DNA from: Mesorhizobium sp. M00.F.Ca.ET.216.01.1.1
GTDB lineage: Bacteria; Pseudomonadota; Alphaproteobacteria; Rhizobiales; Rhizobiaceae
DNA: 64,000 bases
Direction: 5' to 3'
Assembly: GCF_004010325.2 (NCBI RefSeq)
Contig: NZ_SADR02000015.1
Coordinates: 62,001 to 126,000, forward strand
Of this stretch, positions 49,351 through 58,719 are shown piece by piece. The notes beneath the pieces are model-generated. The model was not told the origin of the DNA and did no database searches. It worked only from the letters and a program-made list of their open reading frames with translations. Numbering within the stretch: the first letter of the stretch is position 1; each line of letters begins with the position of its first letter. The translations under genes were made by a program, and so were the position numbers.

Positions 49351-49395
49351 ATGCGTGACTATGGAAAGTCCGCTTCGCCGATGGTTGCGTCATGA
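49351..49395 (+). CDS. 14-codon leader ORF coupled to the DUF2291 gene
   Basis: ATG at 49351 follows a strong CGGAGGATCATCAA ribosome-binding stretch and encodes MRDYGKSASPMVAS before a TGA at 49393-49395 that overlaps the DUF2291 start ATG as ATGA. The DUF2291 start itself lacks a good ribosome-binding site. This is either a coupling leader peptide or the original N-terminus of DUF2291 separated by a frameshift. Confidence 0.4.
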   Translation: MRDYGKSASPMVAS

Positions 49396-50048
49396 GTTCG
49401 AAGGCTGGCTCGGCGTCGAGTCGCCAGGTCTCGCCGGGTCTTCGCCGGACGATTGCCGCCTTTGCGGTTCTGGTGCTGCTCGGCGCCATGGCGCTTGACA
49501 CGAAGGTCGTCAGGATCGGATCCGCCGGTGACGTGCGAAACGCCGTGTTTTCCGCACAGGAGTACGGAAAGTCGGAATTTCCCAAGGTGCAAGCCGATGT
49601 CGAAGCGCGTGCCGCCGACGCGGTGACGGCGGCGACGGCGATCGCCAAGGACAGGGCGACGGCCGAAAAGGAATACGGCGTCCCGGCGGGTGTCGGACCG
49701 GTCTTCTCGGTCAAGTTCACCGGCCTCGTCGGCGAGGGAAAATCGGGCATCTACAAGGTCGCCGTCGATGGCGTGCCGGATACGCTGCTGATCCGGGTGC
49801 AGACTGGGCCGGCGATCAACGGAACCGACCTTCGCGACGCCACTGGCAAGATCACATTCGGCCAGTTCACCAATCAGATTGAATATCAGGATGCCGGTTC
49901 GGCGCTGAACAACGAGATGAAGAAGGAGGTGCTGTCGAAAGTTGATACGAGCGCGTTGGGCGGCAAGACCATTTCGGTGGTCGGCGCGTTCAAGCTGGTC
50001 AATCCGAAGAGCTGGCTGGTCACTCCGGTGAGGCTGGAGGTCAAATGA
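49392..50048 (+). CDS. DUF2291 family protein of the sugar transporter operon
   Basis: A 218-residue protein with one N-terminal membrane anchor (about residues 18-34, RRTIAAFAVLVLLGAMALD) and a periplasmic domain of the DUF2291 family (VVRIGSAGDVRNAVFSA, EYGVPAGVGPVFSVKFTGLVGEGKSGIYKVAVDGV). Such genes often precede ribose/erythritol-type ABC transporters, but their role is unknown; a transporter accessory is likely. The start overlaps a 14-codon ORF and the end overlaps the ATPase gene, both as ATGA. Confidence 0.8.
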   Translation: MSSKAGSASSRQVSPGLRRTIAAFAVLVLLGAMALDTKVVRIGSAGDVRNAVFSAQEYGKSEFPKVQADVEARAADAVTAATAIAKDRATAEKEYGVPAGVGPVFSVKFTGLVGEGKSGIYKVAVDGVPDTLLIRVQTGPAINGTDLRDATGKITFGQFTNQIEYQDAGSALNNEMKKEVLSKVDTSALGGKTISVVGAFKLVNPKSWLVTPVRLEVK

Positions 50049-51586
50049 AACCGGCTTCCGGCAACGGGCTTGCGACTGGCGATGCCGTGCTTTCGGCGCG
50101 CGACATCACCATGTCATACGGCGGCGTTCATGCACTCAAGGGCGTCAACTTCGACATCCACCGCGGCAAGGTTACAACCCTGTTCGGAGAGAATGGCGCC
50201 GGCAAGTCGACGCTAATGAAGATCCTGTCCGGCGTGGTGATGCCGACATCCGGCGAGATCGTGCTCGACGGCAATATCGTCAGCTTTTCTTCCTCTTCGG
50301 ACGCGCGCGACCGCGGCATCTCGATCATCCACCAGGAATTGAGCCTGGCGCCGAACCTCAGCGTTCGCGACAACATCTTCATGGGCCGCGAACTGCGCAC
50401 GGCGACCGGCCTCGACTTCGCCGAAGAGGCGCGCCAGGCGCGCGCGCTGATGGCCGAGCTCGAAGAAGACATCGACCCGATGACCCCGGTCGAGGACCTG
50501 CGCCTGGGGCAGCAGCAGATCGTCGAGATCGCCCGGGCGCTGTCCGTCGATTCCCGCATCCTCATCATGGACGAACCGACATCTGCGCTCAGCGCGACAG
50601 AGGTGGAGGTGCTGTTCAGGGTCATCCGCGATTTGACCAGCCGCGGTGTCTCCATCGTCTACATATCGCATCACCTCGAGGAGGCTCTGCAGATCACCGA
50701 CTACGCAGTCGTCCTGCGCGACGGGGCGATAACGGCAACGGCCGAAGCCAAGGACATCGATCTCGAGTGGATTGTCCGCAACATGGTGGGCGAGAACTTC
50801 GACCTTGGTTCGCCGCCGACCGGCCATGAATTCGGCGAGGTCGCCCTTTCGATCGAGGATGTGAGCGTCGTCGACGCTTCGGGTTCAGGCTATTCGGTCG
50901 TCGATCACCTGTCGCTGGATGTCAGGGCGGGCGAGATCGTCTGCATCTACGGACTGATGGGCGCCGGACGCACGGAGTTGCTGGAAGCCGTCGCGGGACG
51001 CGTGCCGATGGCGGGCGGCCGGGCGCTTTTGGAAGGTGAGGACCTCTCGGGACTTAGCATCGCGCAGCGTATCGGCAGAGGTCTTGTGCTCGTCCCCGAG
51101 GACCGCCAGCGAGACGGGCTGGTGCAGACGATGACCGTCGGCCGCAACCTTTCGCTTGCCAGCATCGAGGCGTTCGCGAAGAGGCTGTTTCTTTCCCGCT
51201 CCAGGGAGCGCGAGCTGATCGACAGCTCGATCCGCAAGGTGACCATCAAGACCGCAGGCGGCAACACCATGATCGGATCGCTGTCGGGCGGCAACCAGCA
51301 GAAGGTCGTCATTGGCAAGATGCTGACGACAAATCCCAAGGTCATCCTTCTGGACGAGCCGAGCCGCGGCATCGATGTCGGTGCCAAGGCCGAGGTCTTC
51401 CGCTTGCTGAGCGAGCGTGCCGCGCAGGGGCTGGCGGTCGTCTTTTCGACCTCGGAGGTCAACGAGTGCCTGAGCATTGCCCACCGGATCGTGGTGATGC
51501 GCCGAGGCAGGATTTCAGCGCAGTTCGGCGCCAACGCCACCAAAGAGCAGATCATGGCCGCCTCGGGCGAAGCCGTGATTGCCTGA
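50045..51586 (+). CDS. eryE: Erythritol-type ABC transporter ATPase (two-domain)
   Basis: A 513-residue double ATPase of the sugar (CUT2/ribose) type. The first half has Walker A GENGAGKST at 48-56, signature LRLGQQQIVEIARAL and Walker B ILIMDEPTSAL. The second has a degenerate loop GLMGAGRTE, intact signature LSGGNQQKVVIGK and LLDEPSRGIDVGAK. It energises uptake through the permease encoded 26 bases downstream. By position within the eryD-eryA locus it is EryE; exact subunit lettering follows the rhizobial usage and is moderately sure. Confidence 0.87.
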   Translation: MKPASGNGLATGDAVLSARDITMSYGGVHALKGVNFDIHRGKVTTLFGENGAGKSTLMKILSGVVMPTSGEIVLDGNIVSFSSSSDARDRGISIIHQELSLAPNLSVRDNIFMGRELRTATGLDFAEEARQARALMAELEEDIDPMTPVEDLRLGQQQIVEIARALSVDSRILIMDEPTSALSATEVEVLFRVIRDLTSRGVSIVYISHHLEEALQITDYAVVLRDGAITATAEAKDIDLEWIVRNMVGENFDLGSPPTGHEFGEVALSIEDVSVVDASGSGYSVVDHLSLDVRAGEIVCIYGLMGAGRTELLEAVAGRVPMAGGRALLEGEDLSGLSIAQRIGRGLVLVPEDRQRDGLVQTMTVGRNLSLASIEAFAKRLFLSRSRERELIDSSIRKVTIKTAGGNTMIGSLSGGNQQKVVIGKMLTTNPKVILLDEPSRGIDVGAKAEVFRLLSERAAQGLAVVFSTSEVNECLSIAHRIVVMRRGRISAQFGANATKEQIMAASGEAVIA

Positions 51587-51612
51587 TCACCATGAATTTC
51601 GGAGCCCCGATC

Positions 51613-52746
51613 ATGAGCAACGTCAGCCAGGCAGCCAAGCAGTCCAGTCCAGCCGTGCGCAGCGAAGGCTTCGACGTGGCCAAGCTGCTGCTCGAAGGCC
51701 GGGCTTTCTTTGCGCTGATTGCGATCATCGTCGTCTTTTCGATGCTGTCGCCCTACTACCTGTCCGTGGCGAATTTCCTGACCATGGCCTCGCACGTCGC
51801 CATATTCGGGATTCTCGCCGTCGGCATGCTGCTGGTCATCCTCAACGGCGGCATCGACCTGTCGGTGGGATCGACGCTTGGGCTTGCCGGCGTCGTCGCC
51901 GGCTTTCTGATGCAGGGCGTGACGCTGAACTGGTTTGGCGTCGTCCTGTATCCGCCGGTCTGGGTGGTCGCGGTCCTGGCCTGCATGCTGGGCGCCGCCG
52001 TCGGTCTGATCAACGGCGTCCTCATTGCCCGTTTCAAGGTTCCGGCCTTTGTGGCCACGCTGGGCGTCATGTATATGGCGCGCGGTCTGGCGCTGCTGAT
52101 GACGAGCGGTTTGACCTACAACAACCTCGGCGGCAGGCCCGAGCTCGGAAATACCGGCTTCGATGCGCTTGGCTTCAATCGCCTGTTCGGCGTGCCCACC
52201 GGCGTGGTCGTTCTGGCGGTGATCGCCTTCATCGGCAGCATCACGTTGAACCGCACTGCCTTTGGGCGCTGGCTCTATGCCTCGGGCGGCAACGAGCGCG
52301 CGGCTGAACTGTCCGGCGTTCCGGTCAAAACCGTGCAGGTTTCAGTCTATGTGCTTTCAGGCATCTGTGCCGCTATCGCCGGCCTGATCCTGTCGTCGCA
52401 GCTGACCTCGGCGGGACCGACAGCCGGCACCACCTACGAATTGACGGCCATCGCCGCCGTCGTCATCGGCGGCGCCGCGCTGACCGGCGGGCGCGGCAAC
52501 ATCCGCGGAACTCTGCTCGGGGCCTTCGTCATCGGCTTCCTTTCCGATGGTCTGGTGATCATTGGCATCTCATCCTACTGGCAGACAGTGTTCACCGGTG
52601 CGGTCATCGTGCTCGCTGTGCTTCTCAATGCCGTTCAGTATCGCCGTCGGAGCAAGCTTGCGAGCTCGACCAACGGCCAATCGACTTCTCAGAAACGGGG
52701 GAAGGCCGAAGCGGCCAATCCTGCCCACGGGAAGACTGCCGGCTGA
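51613..52746 (+). CDS. eryF: Erythritol-type ABC transporter permease
   Basis: A 377-residue permease of the ribose/CUT2 family, with eight to ten hydrophobic segments and the family signature GGIDLSVGSTLGLAGVVAG and GGAALTGGRGNIRGTLLGAFVIGFLSDGLVI. The C-terminus is a polar, basic tail (about 35 residues, KLASSTNGQSTSQKRGKAEA). ATG at 51613 is chosen because a GGAG stretch precedes it; the ATG at 51592 has no ribosome-binding site. It works with EryE and EryG. Confidence 0.87.
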   Translation: MSNVSQAAKQSSPAVRSEGFDVAKLLLEGRAFFALIAIIVVFSMLSPYYLSVANFLTMASHVAIFGILAVGMLLVILNGGIDLSVGSTLGLAGVVAGFLMQGVTLNWFGVVLYPPVWVVAVLACMLGAAVGLINGVLIARFKVPAFVATLGVMYMARGLALLMTSGLTYNNLGGRPELGNTGFDALGFNRLFGVPTGVVVLAVIAFIGSITLNRTAFGRWLYASGGNERAAELSGVPVKTVQVSVYVLSGICAAIAGLILSSQLTSAGPTAGTTYELTAIAAVVIGGAALTGGRGNIRGTLLGAFVIGFLSDGLVIIGISSYWQTVFTGAVIVLAVLLNAVQYRRRSKLASSTNGQSTSQKRGKAEAANPAHGKTAG

Positions 52747-52783
52747 TCGGCAGCAACACCAAGCAATCATTGGAGGAATGTAC

Positions 52784-53725
52784 ATGAAAACCATGCTTAA
52801 AGGACTGCTGGCTGCAGCGATGGTCGTGGGGTTTGCGGCCGCTGCGTCGGCCGAAGGCCTGATCTCGATCATCGTCAACGATCCGGCGAACCCGTACTGG
52901 CTGACCGAGGGCAATGTCGCCAAGGCCGAGGCCGAGAAGCTCGGCTATACGGCGAACGTCGCCGCGCACAAGGGCGACACCAACACGGAAAGCAACCTGA
53001 TCGACACCGCCATCACCAACAAGTCCGTGGCGATCATCCTCGATCCGGCAAACGCAGACGGCTCCGTTGGCGCGGTGAAGAAGGCGATTGCAGCCAACAT
53101 CCCGGTTTTCCTCGTCAACGCCGAGATCAATCAGGAAGGCCTTGCCAAGGGGCAGCTCGTCTCCAACAACGCCCAGGGCGCTGCTCTCGGCGCACAGCAG
53201 TGGGTGCAGGCTGTCGGCGAGAAGGGCAAATTTGTCGAACTTCTCGGCGCCCCGTCGGACAACAACGCCGCCACGCGCTCGAACGGATACGTGACTGTGA
53301 TCAGCCAGTACCCGGATCTCGAAAAGGCTGCTTCGCAGGTCGCCAACTGGGATCGTACCCAGGGCCACGACAAGATGCAGAGCATGCTGCAGGCCAATCC
53401 CGACATCATTGCCGTGATCAGCGGCAATGACGAGATGGCGCTCGGTGCGGTTGCCGCTCTGAAAGAGACCGGCAAGCTGTCCGGCATCAAGGTCGGCGGC
53501 TTTGACGGCTCCCCGGACGCGGTCGCAGCGATCAAGTCCGGCGAACTGCAGTACACGGTGCTCCAGCCGGTGGCTATCTTCTCGGCGAAGGCCGTGCAGC
53601 AGGCGGACTCGTTCATCAAGACCGGCGCTACCGGCGCGTCCAGCGAGAAGCAGCTGTTCGATTGCCTCCTCATCACCAAGGACAATGTGGACAAGTACAC
53701 CGCACCCTTCGTGCTGTCGGAATAA
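52784..53725 (+). CDS. eryG: Erythritol-type ABC transporter binding protein
   Basis: A 313-residue periplasmic sugar-binding protein of the ribose-binding type: signal peptide about residues 1-22 (LLAAAMVVGFAAAASA), then LISIIVNDPANPYWLTEGNVAKAEAEKLGY, NVAAHKGDTNTESNLIDTAI, ILDPANADGSVGAVKKAI and VISGNDEMALGAVAALK. GGAGGA lies 6 bases before the ATG at 52784; a nearer ATG at 52778 is too close to it. It is followed by a strong hairpin before eryA, which may favour its abundance. Confidence 0.88.
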   Translation: MKTMLKGLLAAAMVVGFAAAASAEGLISIIVNDPANPYWLTEGNVAKAEAEKLGYTANVAAHKGDTNTESNLIDTAITNKSVAIILDPANADGSVGAVKKAIAANIPVFLVNAEINQEGLAKGQLVSNNAQGAALGAQQWVQAVGEKGKFVELLGAPSDNNAATRSNGYVTVISQYPDLEKAASQVANWDRTQGHDKMQSMLQANPDIIAVISGNDEMALGAVAALKETGKLSGIKVGGFDGSPDAVAAIKSGELQYTVLQPVAIFSAKAVQQADSFIKTGATGASSEKQLFDCLLITKDNVDKYTAPFVLSE

Positions 53726-53731
53726 AAAATG

Positions 53732-53761
53732 GACAGGGGTGTCCTTGCGGGCACCCCTGTC
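53732..53761 (+). terminator. 10-bp hairpin between eryG and eryA
   Basis: GACAGGGGTG (53732-53741) pairs perfectly with CACCCCTGTC (53752-53761) around a 10-base loop that can extend the stem with CC/GG pairs. No T-run follows (TTGCCACCC), so it may be an mRNA-stabilising or attenuating element after the binding-protein gene and not a full terminator. Confidence 0.55.
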
Positions 53762-53826
53762 TTGCCACCCTTGGGGACAGATGGACCGTCCCTGTGAACT
53801 CTCCGTAACTATCCGGAACTTGCCGC

Positions 53827-55401
53827 ATGAAGGATGTGCTGATCGGGATCGACGCCGGAACATCCGTGATCAAATCGGTCGCTTTCGATCTGTCCGGGCG
53901 GCAACTCGCCATGGCGTCGGTGACGAACAGCTTTGTCACGCTGGAAGGCGGCGGCGCCGAGCAGGATCTCGAGCAGACCTGGCGCGACACGGTGCAGACC
54001 GTTCGCGAATTGGCGACGAAAATCCCAGACCTCGCGCGGCGGACCGCGGCGGTTGCGATCACCGGGCAGGGCGACGGAACCTGGCTGATCGACCGCGACG
54101 GCTTGCCGGTCACCCGCGCCTGGCTTTGGCTCGACGCCCGCGCCGGACATCTGGTGGATGAGATGCGTTGCGACCCGTCGGATCGCAGGCGGTTCAAGCT
54201 TACCGGCACGGGGCTTAATGCGTGCCAGCAGGGCGCTCAGCTAAGCTGGCTGAAAAGGAACAGGCCAGAAATCCTGGAGCGGGCCGCAACCGCCTTTCAC
54301 TGCAAGGACTGGCTCTATTTCAAAACGACGAGCGAGCGCGTCACGGATCCTTCGGAAGGGACGTTTACCTTCGGCGATTTCCGCTCCCGCACATATTCCG
54401 ACGAGGTCCTCGATATTCTGGATCTGGCGACACATCGCCGCCTGCTGCCGGCCATGCTCGAAGGCACGAGCGACCAGCATGTGCTTTCGCCATCGGCGGC
54501 GGCAGAAACCGGCCTGCTCGACGGCACACCGGTCGTGCTGGGTTACGTGGATATGGTCACCACCGCGCTCGGAGCCGGCCTGTACGATCCGAGCGGCAAT
54601 GTCGGCTGCACGGTGATAGGTTCCACCGGCATCCACACGCGTTTCGCCGCCGCTGCCGACGATGTCGTCCTCAACGACGATGCGTCCGGCTATACGATCG
54701 CCATGCCTGTTCCCGGTGCATATGCACAACTGCAATCCAACATGGCGGCGACGCTCAACATCGATTGGCTGCTCGGGCTGGCGCGCGACGTGTTGACCGC
54801 CGGCGGCGCCAAGCTTTCGCGCGACGAGTTACTGAAAGCCCTCGATGGCTGGGTGGAGGGATCGGAGCCGGGATCGCTGCTGTACCAGCCCTATATATCG
54901 CTGGCCGGTGAACGCGGGCCGTTCGTCGATCCTGACGCGCGCGCAGGTTTCATCGGCCTTTCCGTCAGGCACGGCTTCGGCGATCTGGCACGTGCCGTTC
55001 TCGAGGGATTGGCCTTCGCGGCACGCGATTGCTACCAGGCAATGGGCACCATGCCGGGCGAAATCCGCCTGTCGGGCGGTGCTGCACGCAGCCCGTCGCT
55101 GCGTCGCATCATTGCAGCCGCGACCCGGGCGCAAATCCGAACCAGCAGCCGGCAGGAAGCCGGGGCGGCAGGTGCGGCGATGATCGCTGCGGTCGGGCTC
55201 GGCGTCTATCGCTCCATGGAGGACTGCTGCGCCGAGTGGGTTACGCCGCTTCTGGGCGAGCTCGACGCCTATGACGAGGCGCTGTCGCAAACCTACGATG
55301 CTCTGTTTCCTTCCTTTGTCGCGGCGCACCGGGCGCTTCAGCCGGTGTGGAAGACCATGGCGCGGCGGCGGGACGGCGGATGCACAGGAGCAAAGTCTTG
55401 A
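53827..55401 (+). CDS. eryA: Erythritol kinase
   Basis: A 524-residue FGGY kinase: VLIGIDAGTSVIKSVAFDLSGRQ, GQGDGTWLIDRDGLPVTRAWLWLDARAG, HCKDWLYFKTTSERVTDPSEGTFTFGDFRSRTYSDEVL, and ATP segment IRLSGGAARSPSLRRIIAAATRAQIRTSS. Order, length and segments fit EryA of Brucella and Rhizobium, which phosphorylates erythritol to L-erythritol 4-phosphate. It heads the eryABC-eryHI group; the TGA overlaps the TTG start of eryB. It differs clearly from the LyxK-like kinase at 43835. Confidence 0.9.
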   Translation: MKDVLIGIDAGTSVIKSVAFDLSGRQLAMASVTNSFVTLEGGGAEQDLEQTWRDTVQTVRELATKIPDLARRTAAVAITGQGDGTWLIDRDGLPVTRAWLWLDARAGHLVDEMRCDPSDRRRFKLTGTGLNACQQGAQLSWLKRNRPEILERAATAFHCKDWLYFKTTSERVTDPSEGTFTFGDFRSRTYSDEVLDILDLATHRRLLPAMLEGTSDQHVLSPSAAAETGLLDGTPVVLGYVDMVTTALGAGLYDPSGNVGCTVIGSTGIHTRFAAAADDVVLNDDASGYTIAMPVPGAYAQLQSNMAATLNIDWLLGLARDVLTAGGAKLSRDELLKALDGWVEGSEPGSLLYQPYISLAGERGPFVDPDARAGFIGLSVRHGFGDLARAVLEGLAFAARDCYQAMGTMPGEIRLSGGAARSPSLRRIIAAATRAQIRTSSRQEAGAAGAAMIAAVGLGVYRSMEDCCAEWVTPLLGELDAYDEALSQTYDALFPSFVAAHRALQPVWKTMARRRDGGCTGAKS

Positions 55402-56915
55402 GCGATAAACTCGATATCGTCGATCTCTTCGTGATCGGCGGCGGCATCAATGGAGCCGGCATAGCGCGCGATGCAGCAGGTCGTGGACTGTCCGTCATTC
55501 TGTGCGAGCAAGACGACCTTGCTCAAGGTACCAGTTCGCGCTCCGGCAAGTTGGTGCATGGCGGTCTGCGCTACCTGGAATATTATGAGTTCCGGCTGGT
55601 TCGTGAAGCGCTCATCGAACGCGAGGTGCTGCTGGAGTCGGCTCCGCACATCATCTGGCCGATGCGCTTCGTTCTTCCGCACAGTCCTGAGGACAGGCCG
55701 GCATGGCTGGTCCGGCTCGGACTGTTCCTCTACGACCACCTTGGCGGCCGCAAGCGGCTGCCGGGAACCAGGACGCTGAACCTGCGGACAGCGCCCGAAG
55801 GTGCGCCGATCAAGGATGCGTTCAAGCGAGGATTCGAATATTCCGATTGCTGGGTCGACGATGCCCGCCTGGTGCTGCTCAACGCGCTCGATGCCAAGGA
55901 GCGGGGCGCTAGGGTGCTGACGCGCACCGCCTGCGTTGCGGCCCGGCGCGAAGATGGCCTGTGGACGATCGAGATGCAGGACGGCCGCACAGGCGCAGTG
56001 ACGAAAGTCCGCGCTCGGGCGCTGATCAACGCGGCAGGACCATGGGTCAACGACATCGTCAGCCGTGTCGCTGGCCAGAACCGCACCCGTAATGTCCGCC
56101 TGGTGAAAGGCAGCCATATCGTCGTGCCAAAATTCTGGGAGGGACGGCAGGCCTATCTGATCCAGAACAACGACAAGCGCGTCATCTTCGTCAATCCCTA
56201 TCAGAACGATATGGCGCTGATCGGTACGACCGACATTCCCTATGACGGACGTCCCGAAGAAGTCGCCGCCGATGCCAGCGAAATCGATTACCTGATCAAA
56301 GTGGTCAATCGCTATTTCAAGCAGCAGCTCACGCCGAGGGACGTGGTCTACAGCTTTTCCGGCGTGCGCCCGCTCTACGATGACAATGCGGACAATCCGA
56401 GCGCTGTGACGCGCGACTATATTTTCGAACTCGATGCCCCGAGCGGCGGTGCGCCAATGCTTTCGGTGTTTGGCGGCAAGATAACGACCTTCCGCAAGCT
56501 GGCCGAACATGCGCTTGAGAAGATCCAGCCTTTTTTTCCGACGATGAAGAGAACATGGACAGCGACAGCTCCCTTGCCAGGCGGCGACCTGCCGAACGCC
56601 GACTTCGAGCAGTTCCTGGGCGATTTGCACGCCGAGTTTTCATGGTTGAGCCCGTCGTTGGTGAAACACTATGCGCGGTGCTACGGAACCCGAGCAAGAC
56701 AGCTGCTGGCCAATGCGCGAGGCGAAGCGGATCTCGGCCGTCGCTTCGGCCCAGATCTGTACGAGCGGGAAGTGAGGTTTCTTCTCGAGACCGAATGGGC
56801 CGCGACCGCCGCTGACATCCTGGAACGCCGCACCAAGCATGGCCTGCACATCAGCGTGGCGGAGCGGAAGATATTCGAAGACTGGTTTGGCAAATTCATG
56901 CTGGCAGCGGCCTGA
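55398..56915 (+). CDS. eryB: Erythritol-phosphate dehydrogenase
   Basis: A 505-residue GlpD-family flavoprotein: VDLFVIGGGINGAGIARDAAGRGLSVILCEQDDLAQGTSSRSGKLVHGGLRYLEYYEFRL at the N-terminus, LINAAGPWVNDIVSRVAG, and SVFGGKITTFRKLAEHAL. It is colinear with EryB, which oxidises L-erythritol 4-phosphate. The start I prefer is TTG at 55398, overlapping the eryA stop as TTGA and placed 9 bases after AGGAG; ATG 55380 is the alternative. It is the paralogue of the gene at 46140-47852. Confidence 0.9.
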   Translation: MSDKLDIVDLFVIGGGINGAGIARDAAGRGLSVILCEQDDLAQGTSSRSGKLVHGGLRYLEYYEFRLVREALIEREVLLESAPHIIWPMRFVLPHSPEDRPAWLVRLGLFLYDHLGGRKRLPGTRTLNLRTAPEGAPIKDAFKRGFEYSDCWVDDARLVLLNALDAKERGARVLTRTACVAARREDGLWTIEMQDGRTGAVTKVRARALINAAGPWVNDIVSRVAGQNRTRNVRLVKGSHIVVPKFWEGRQAYLIQNNDKRVIFVNPYQNDMALIGTTDIPYDGRPEEVAADASEIDYLIKVVNRYFKQQLTPRDVVYSFSGVRPLYDDNADNPSAVTRDYIFELDAPSGGAPMLSVFGGKITTFRKLAEHALEKIQPFFPTMKRTWTATAPLPGGDLPNADFEQFLGDLHAEFSWLSPSLVKHYARCYGTRARQLLANARGEADLGRRFGPDLYEREVRFLLETEWAATAADILERRTKHGLHISVAERKIFEDWFGKFMLAAA

Positions 56916-56962
56916 GCTTGCTTGGCCAAACCGTGCCACCGGACAAACTTGAGAGGTTTCGC

Positions 56963-57901
56963 TTGGCCTTCACGCTTTCCCTTAACACCAATCCGCTCGT
57001 CAATCGCTTCGCCGAGCCCGACGACTTGATCGACGCGATTGCCTACGGCATCGGCATCCGCGACGTGCAGCTGACGCATGAATTCGTCAATCCGGGCTGG
57101 CCGCCGGCAACGATTGCCAAGTTTCTTCGCCTGTTCGGGAAGGCATTGGCGCGGACCGGCGTGCGGATCACCTCCGGTATGACGGGCCCCTATGGGCGGC
57201 TCAACCATTTCGGCCATCCGGACGCGGATGTCCGCCGCTATTACGTCGACTGGTTCAAGACCTTTGCCGACATTTCCGCCGAACTCGGCGCGCCGGGCAT
57301 GGGCACGCAGTTCGCCATCTTCACGCACAAGGATTTCGACGATCCGAAAAGGCGCGCAGCGCTTCTCGATATCGCTCTTGAATGCTGGCGCGAAGTGGCC
57401 GAGCACGCCAAGGCGGCGGGTCTGTCATACCTGTTTTGGGAACCGATGTCGGTGGGCCGGGAATTTGGCCACACCATCGAAAGCTGCGCCGCCCTGCAGC
57501 GCGATATCGATGCGGCGAAGCTGCCCATACCGATGCAGATGATGGTGGACATCGACCATGGCGACGTGACCTCGCCCAACCCTGACGACACCGACCCCTA
57601 TGCCTGGGCGAAAGCGTTTCCGCTGCAATCGCCGATCATCCACATCAAGCAATCATCCATGAACAAGGGCGGGCATTGGCCGTTCACGGCCGCCTACAAC
57701 AAGGATGGCCGCATCGTCCCGCAAAAGTTGCTCGACACCGTGCGAGGCGGCGGTGGAACCGACAATGAAATCTGCCTTGAGCTTTCCTTCCGCGAGCGGG
57801 AGCCGATCGATCACCAGGTTGTCGCCATGATCCGGGAGTCGGTGGATTTCTGGGCGCCTTACATCGACACCGGCCGTGACAGGCTCAATCCTCCAGATTG
57901 A
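56963..57901 (+). CDS. eryC: Tetrulose-4-phosphate racemase/isomerase EryC
   Basis: A 312-residue sugar-phosphate isomerase/epimerase TIM barrel. It begins LAFTLSLNTNPLVNRFAEPDDLIDAIAYGIGIRDVQLTHEF; metal and catalytic segments FWEPMSVGREFGHT, MVDIDHGD, IIHIKQS and CLELSFREREP are visible. In Brucella, EryC converts the EryB product to L-erythrulose 1-phosphate. A TTG at 56963 behind GAGAGG gives the usual N-terminus; no ATG is available, and the frame is open to 56918. Confidence 0.88.
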   Translation: MAFTLSLNTNPLVNRFAEPDDLIDAIAYGIGIRDVQLTHEFVNPGWPPATIAKFLRLFGKALARTGVRITSGMTGPYGRLNHFGHPDADVRRYYVDWFKTFADISAELGAPGMGTQFAIFTHKDFDDPKRRAALLDIALECWREVAEHAKAAGLSYLFWEPMSVGREFGHTIESCAALQRDIDAAKLPIPMQMMVDIDHGDVTSPNPDDTDPYAWAKAFPLQSPIIHIKQSSMNKGGHWPFTAAYNKDGRIVPQKLLDTVRGGGGTDNEICLELSFREREPIDHQVVAMIRESVDFWAPYIDTGRDRLNPPD

Positions 57902-57917
57902 AGAAGGAGAAAAAGAA

Positions 57918-58685
57918 ATGACCCCATATTGGGTCGGCACCAGCTGGAAGATGAACAAGACGCTGGCGGAGGCATTGCAGTTCGCCGATACGCTGGCGGC
58001 ATTCGTGCCTGGCTTCGATCCGGCGATACACCCTTTCGTCATTCCACCCTTCACCGCCGTGCGCGAGGTCAAGGCGGCACTCACCGCGACCCGCGTGAAG
58101 GTCGGCGCACAGAACATGCATTGGGCCGATGCCGGAGCCTGGACGGGGGAGGTGTCACCGCTGATGCTAAAGGATTGTGGGCTGGACCTGATCGAACTCG
58201 GCCACAGCGAGCGTCGCGAGCACTTCGGCGAGACGGATACGACCGTCGGGTTGAAAACGGCTGCGGCGGTTAGGCACGGCTTCGTGCCACTGATTTGCGT
58301 CGGTGAGACGCTGGCCGAGCGCGAAGCTGGACGCGCCGACGAGATTTTGACGGCGCAGGTGCTTGGTGCGCTGCAAGGCTTGAAGGAGAAGGAGCTGTCG
58401 GCGGAAATCCTCTTTGCATACGAGCCTGTGTGGGCGATCGGCGAGAAAGGCATCCCGGCAAGCGCCGACTACGCCGACACGCAACAAGCGCTGATCAAGC
58501 AAGTCGCTGCAAGCCGGCTGCCGGCCGCCCCGCCTGTGCTTTACGGCGGCAGCGTCAATCCCGGCAACGCGGCCGAATTGATCGGCATGCGGCACGTCGA
58601 CGGCCTGTTCATCGGCCGCTCGGCATGGCAAGCGGAGGGCTACATCGACATTCTGAAAAAGGCATCGGCCGCCATCAGGCGCTGA
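57918..58685 (+). CDS. eryH: TpiA2/EryH erythrulose-phosphate isomerase
   Basis: A 255-residue triosephosphate-isomerase-fold protein: GTSWKMNK with the substrate lysine (K11), the catalytic ELGHSERREHFGE histidine, FAYEPVWAIG with the catalytic glutamate, and LYGGSVNPGNAAEL. In erythritol loci this second Tpi (EryH) interconverts L-erythrulose 1-phosphate and D-erythrulose 4-phosphate. The ATG at 57918 follows AAGGAGAAAAAG. The gap to eryC is 16 bases. Confidence 0.9.
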   Translation: MTPYWVGTSWKMNKTLAEALQFADTLAAFVPGFDPAIHPFVIPPFTAVREVKAALTATRVKVGAQNMHWADAGAWTGEVSPLMLKDCGLDLIELGHSERREHFGETDTTVGLKTAAAVRHGFVPLICVGETLAEREAGRADEILTAQVLGALQGLKEKELSAEILFAYEPVWAIGEKGIPASADYADTQQALIKQVAASRLPAAPPVLYGGSVNPGNAAELIGMRHVDGLFIGRSAWQAEGYIDILKKASAAIRR

Positions 58686-58719
58686 CTGTTACGACACGAA
58701 AGCAAAAGGAGTTTATTGC

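Noticed and set aside
52778..52780. Upstream ATG as start of eryG
   Set aside because: It directly abuts GGAGGA, leaving no spacing; the ATG at 52784 has correct spacing and the same signal peptide.
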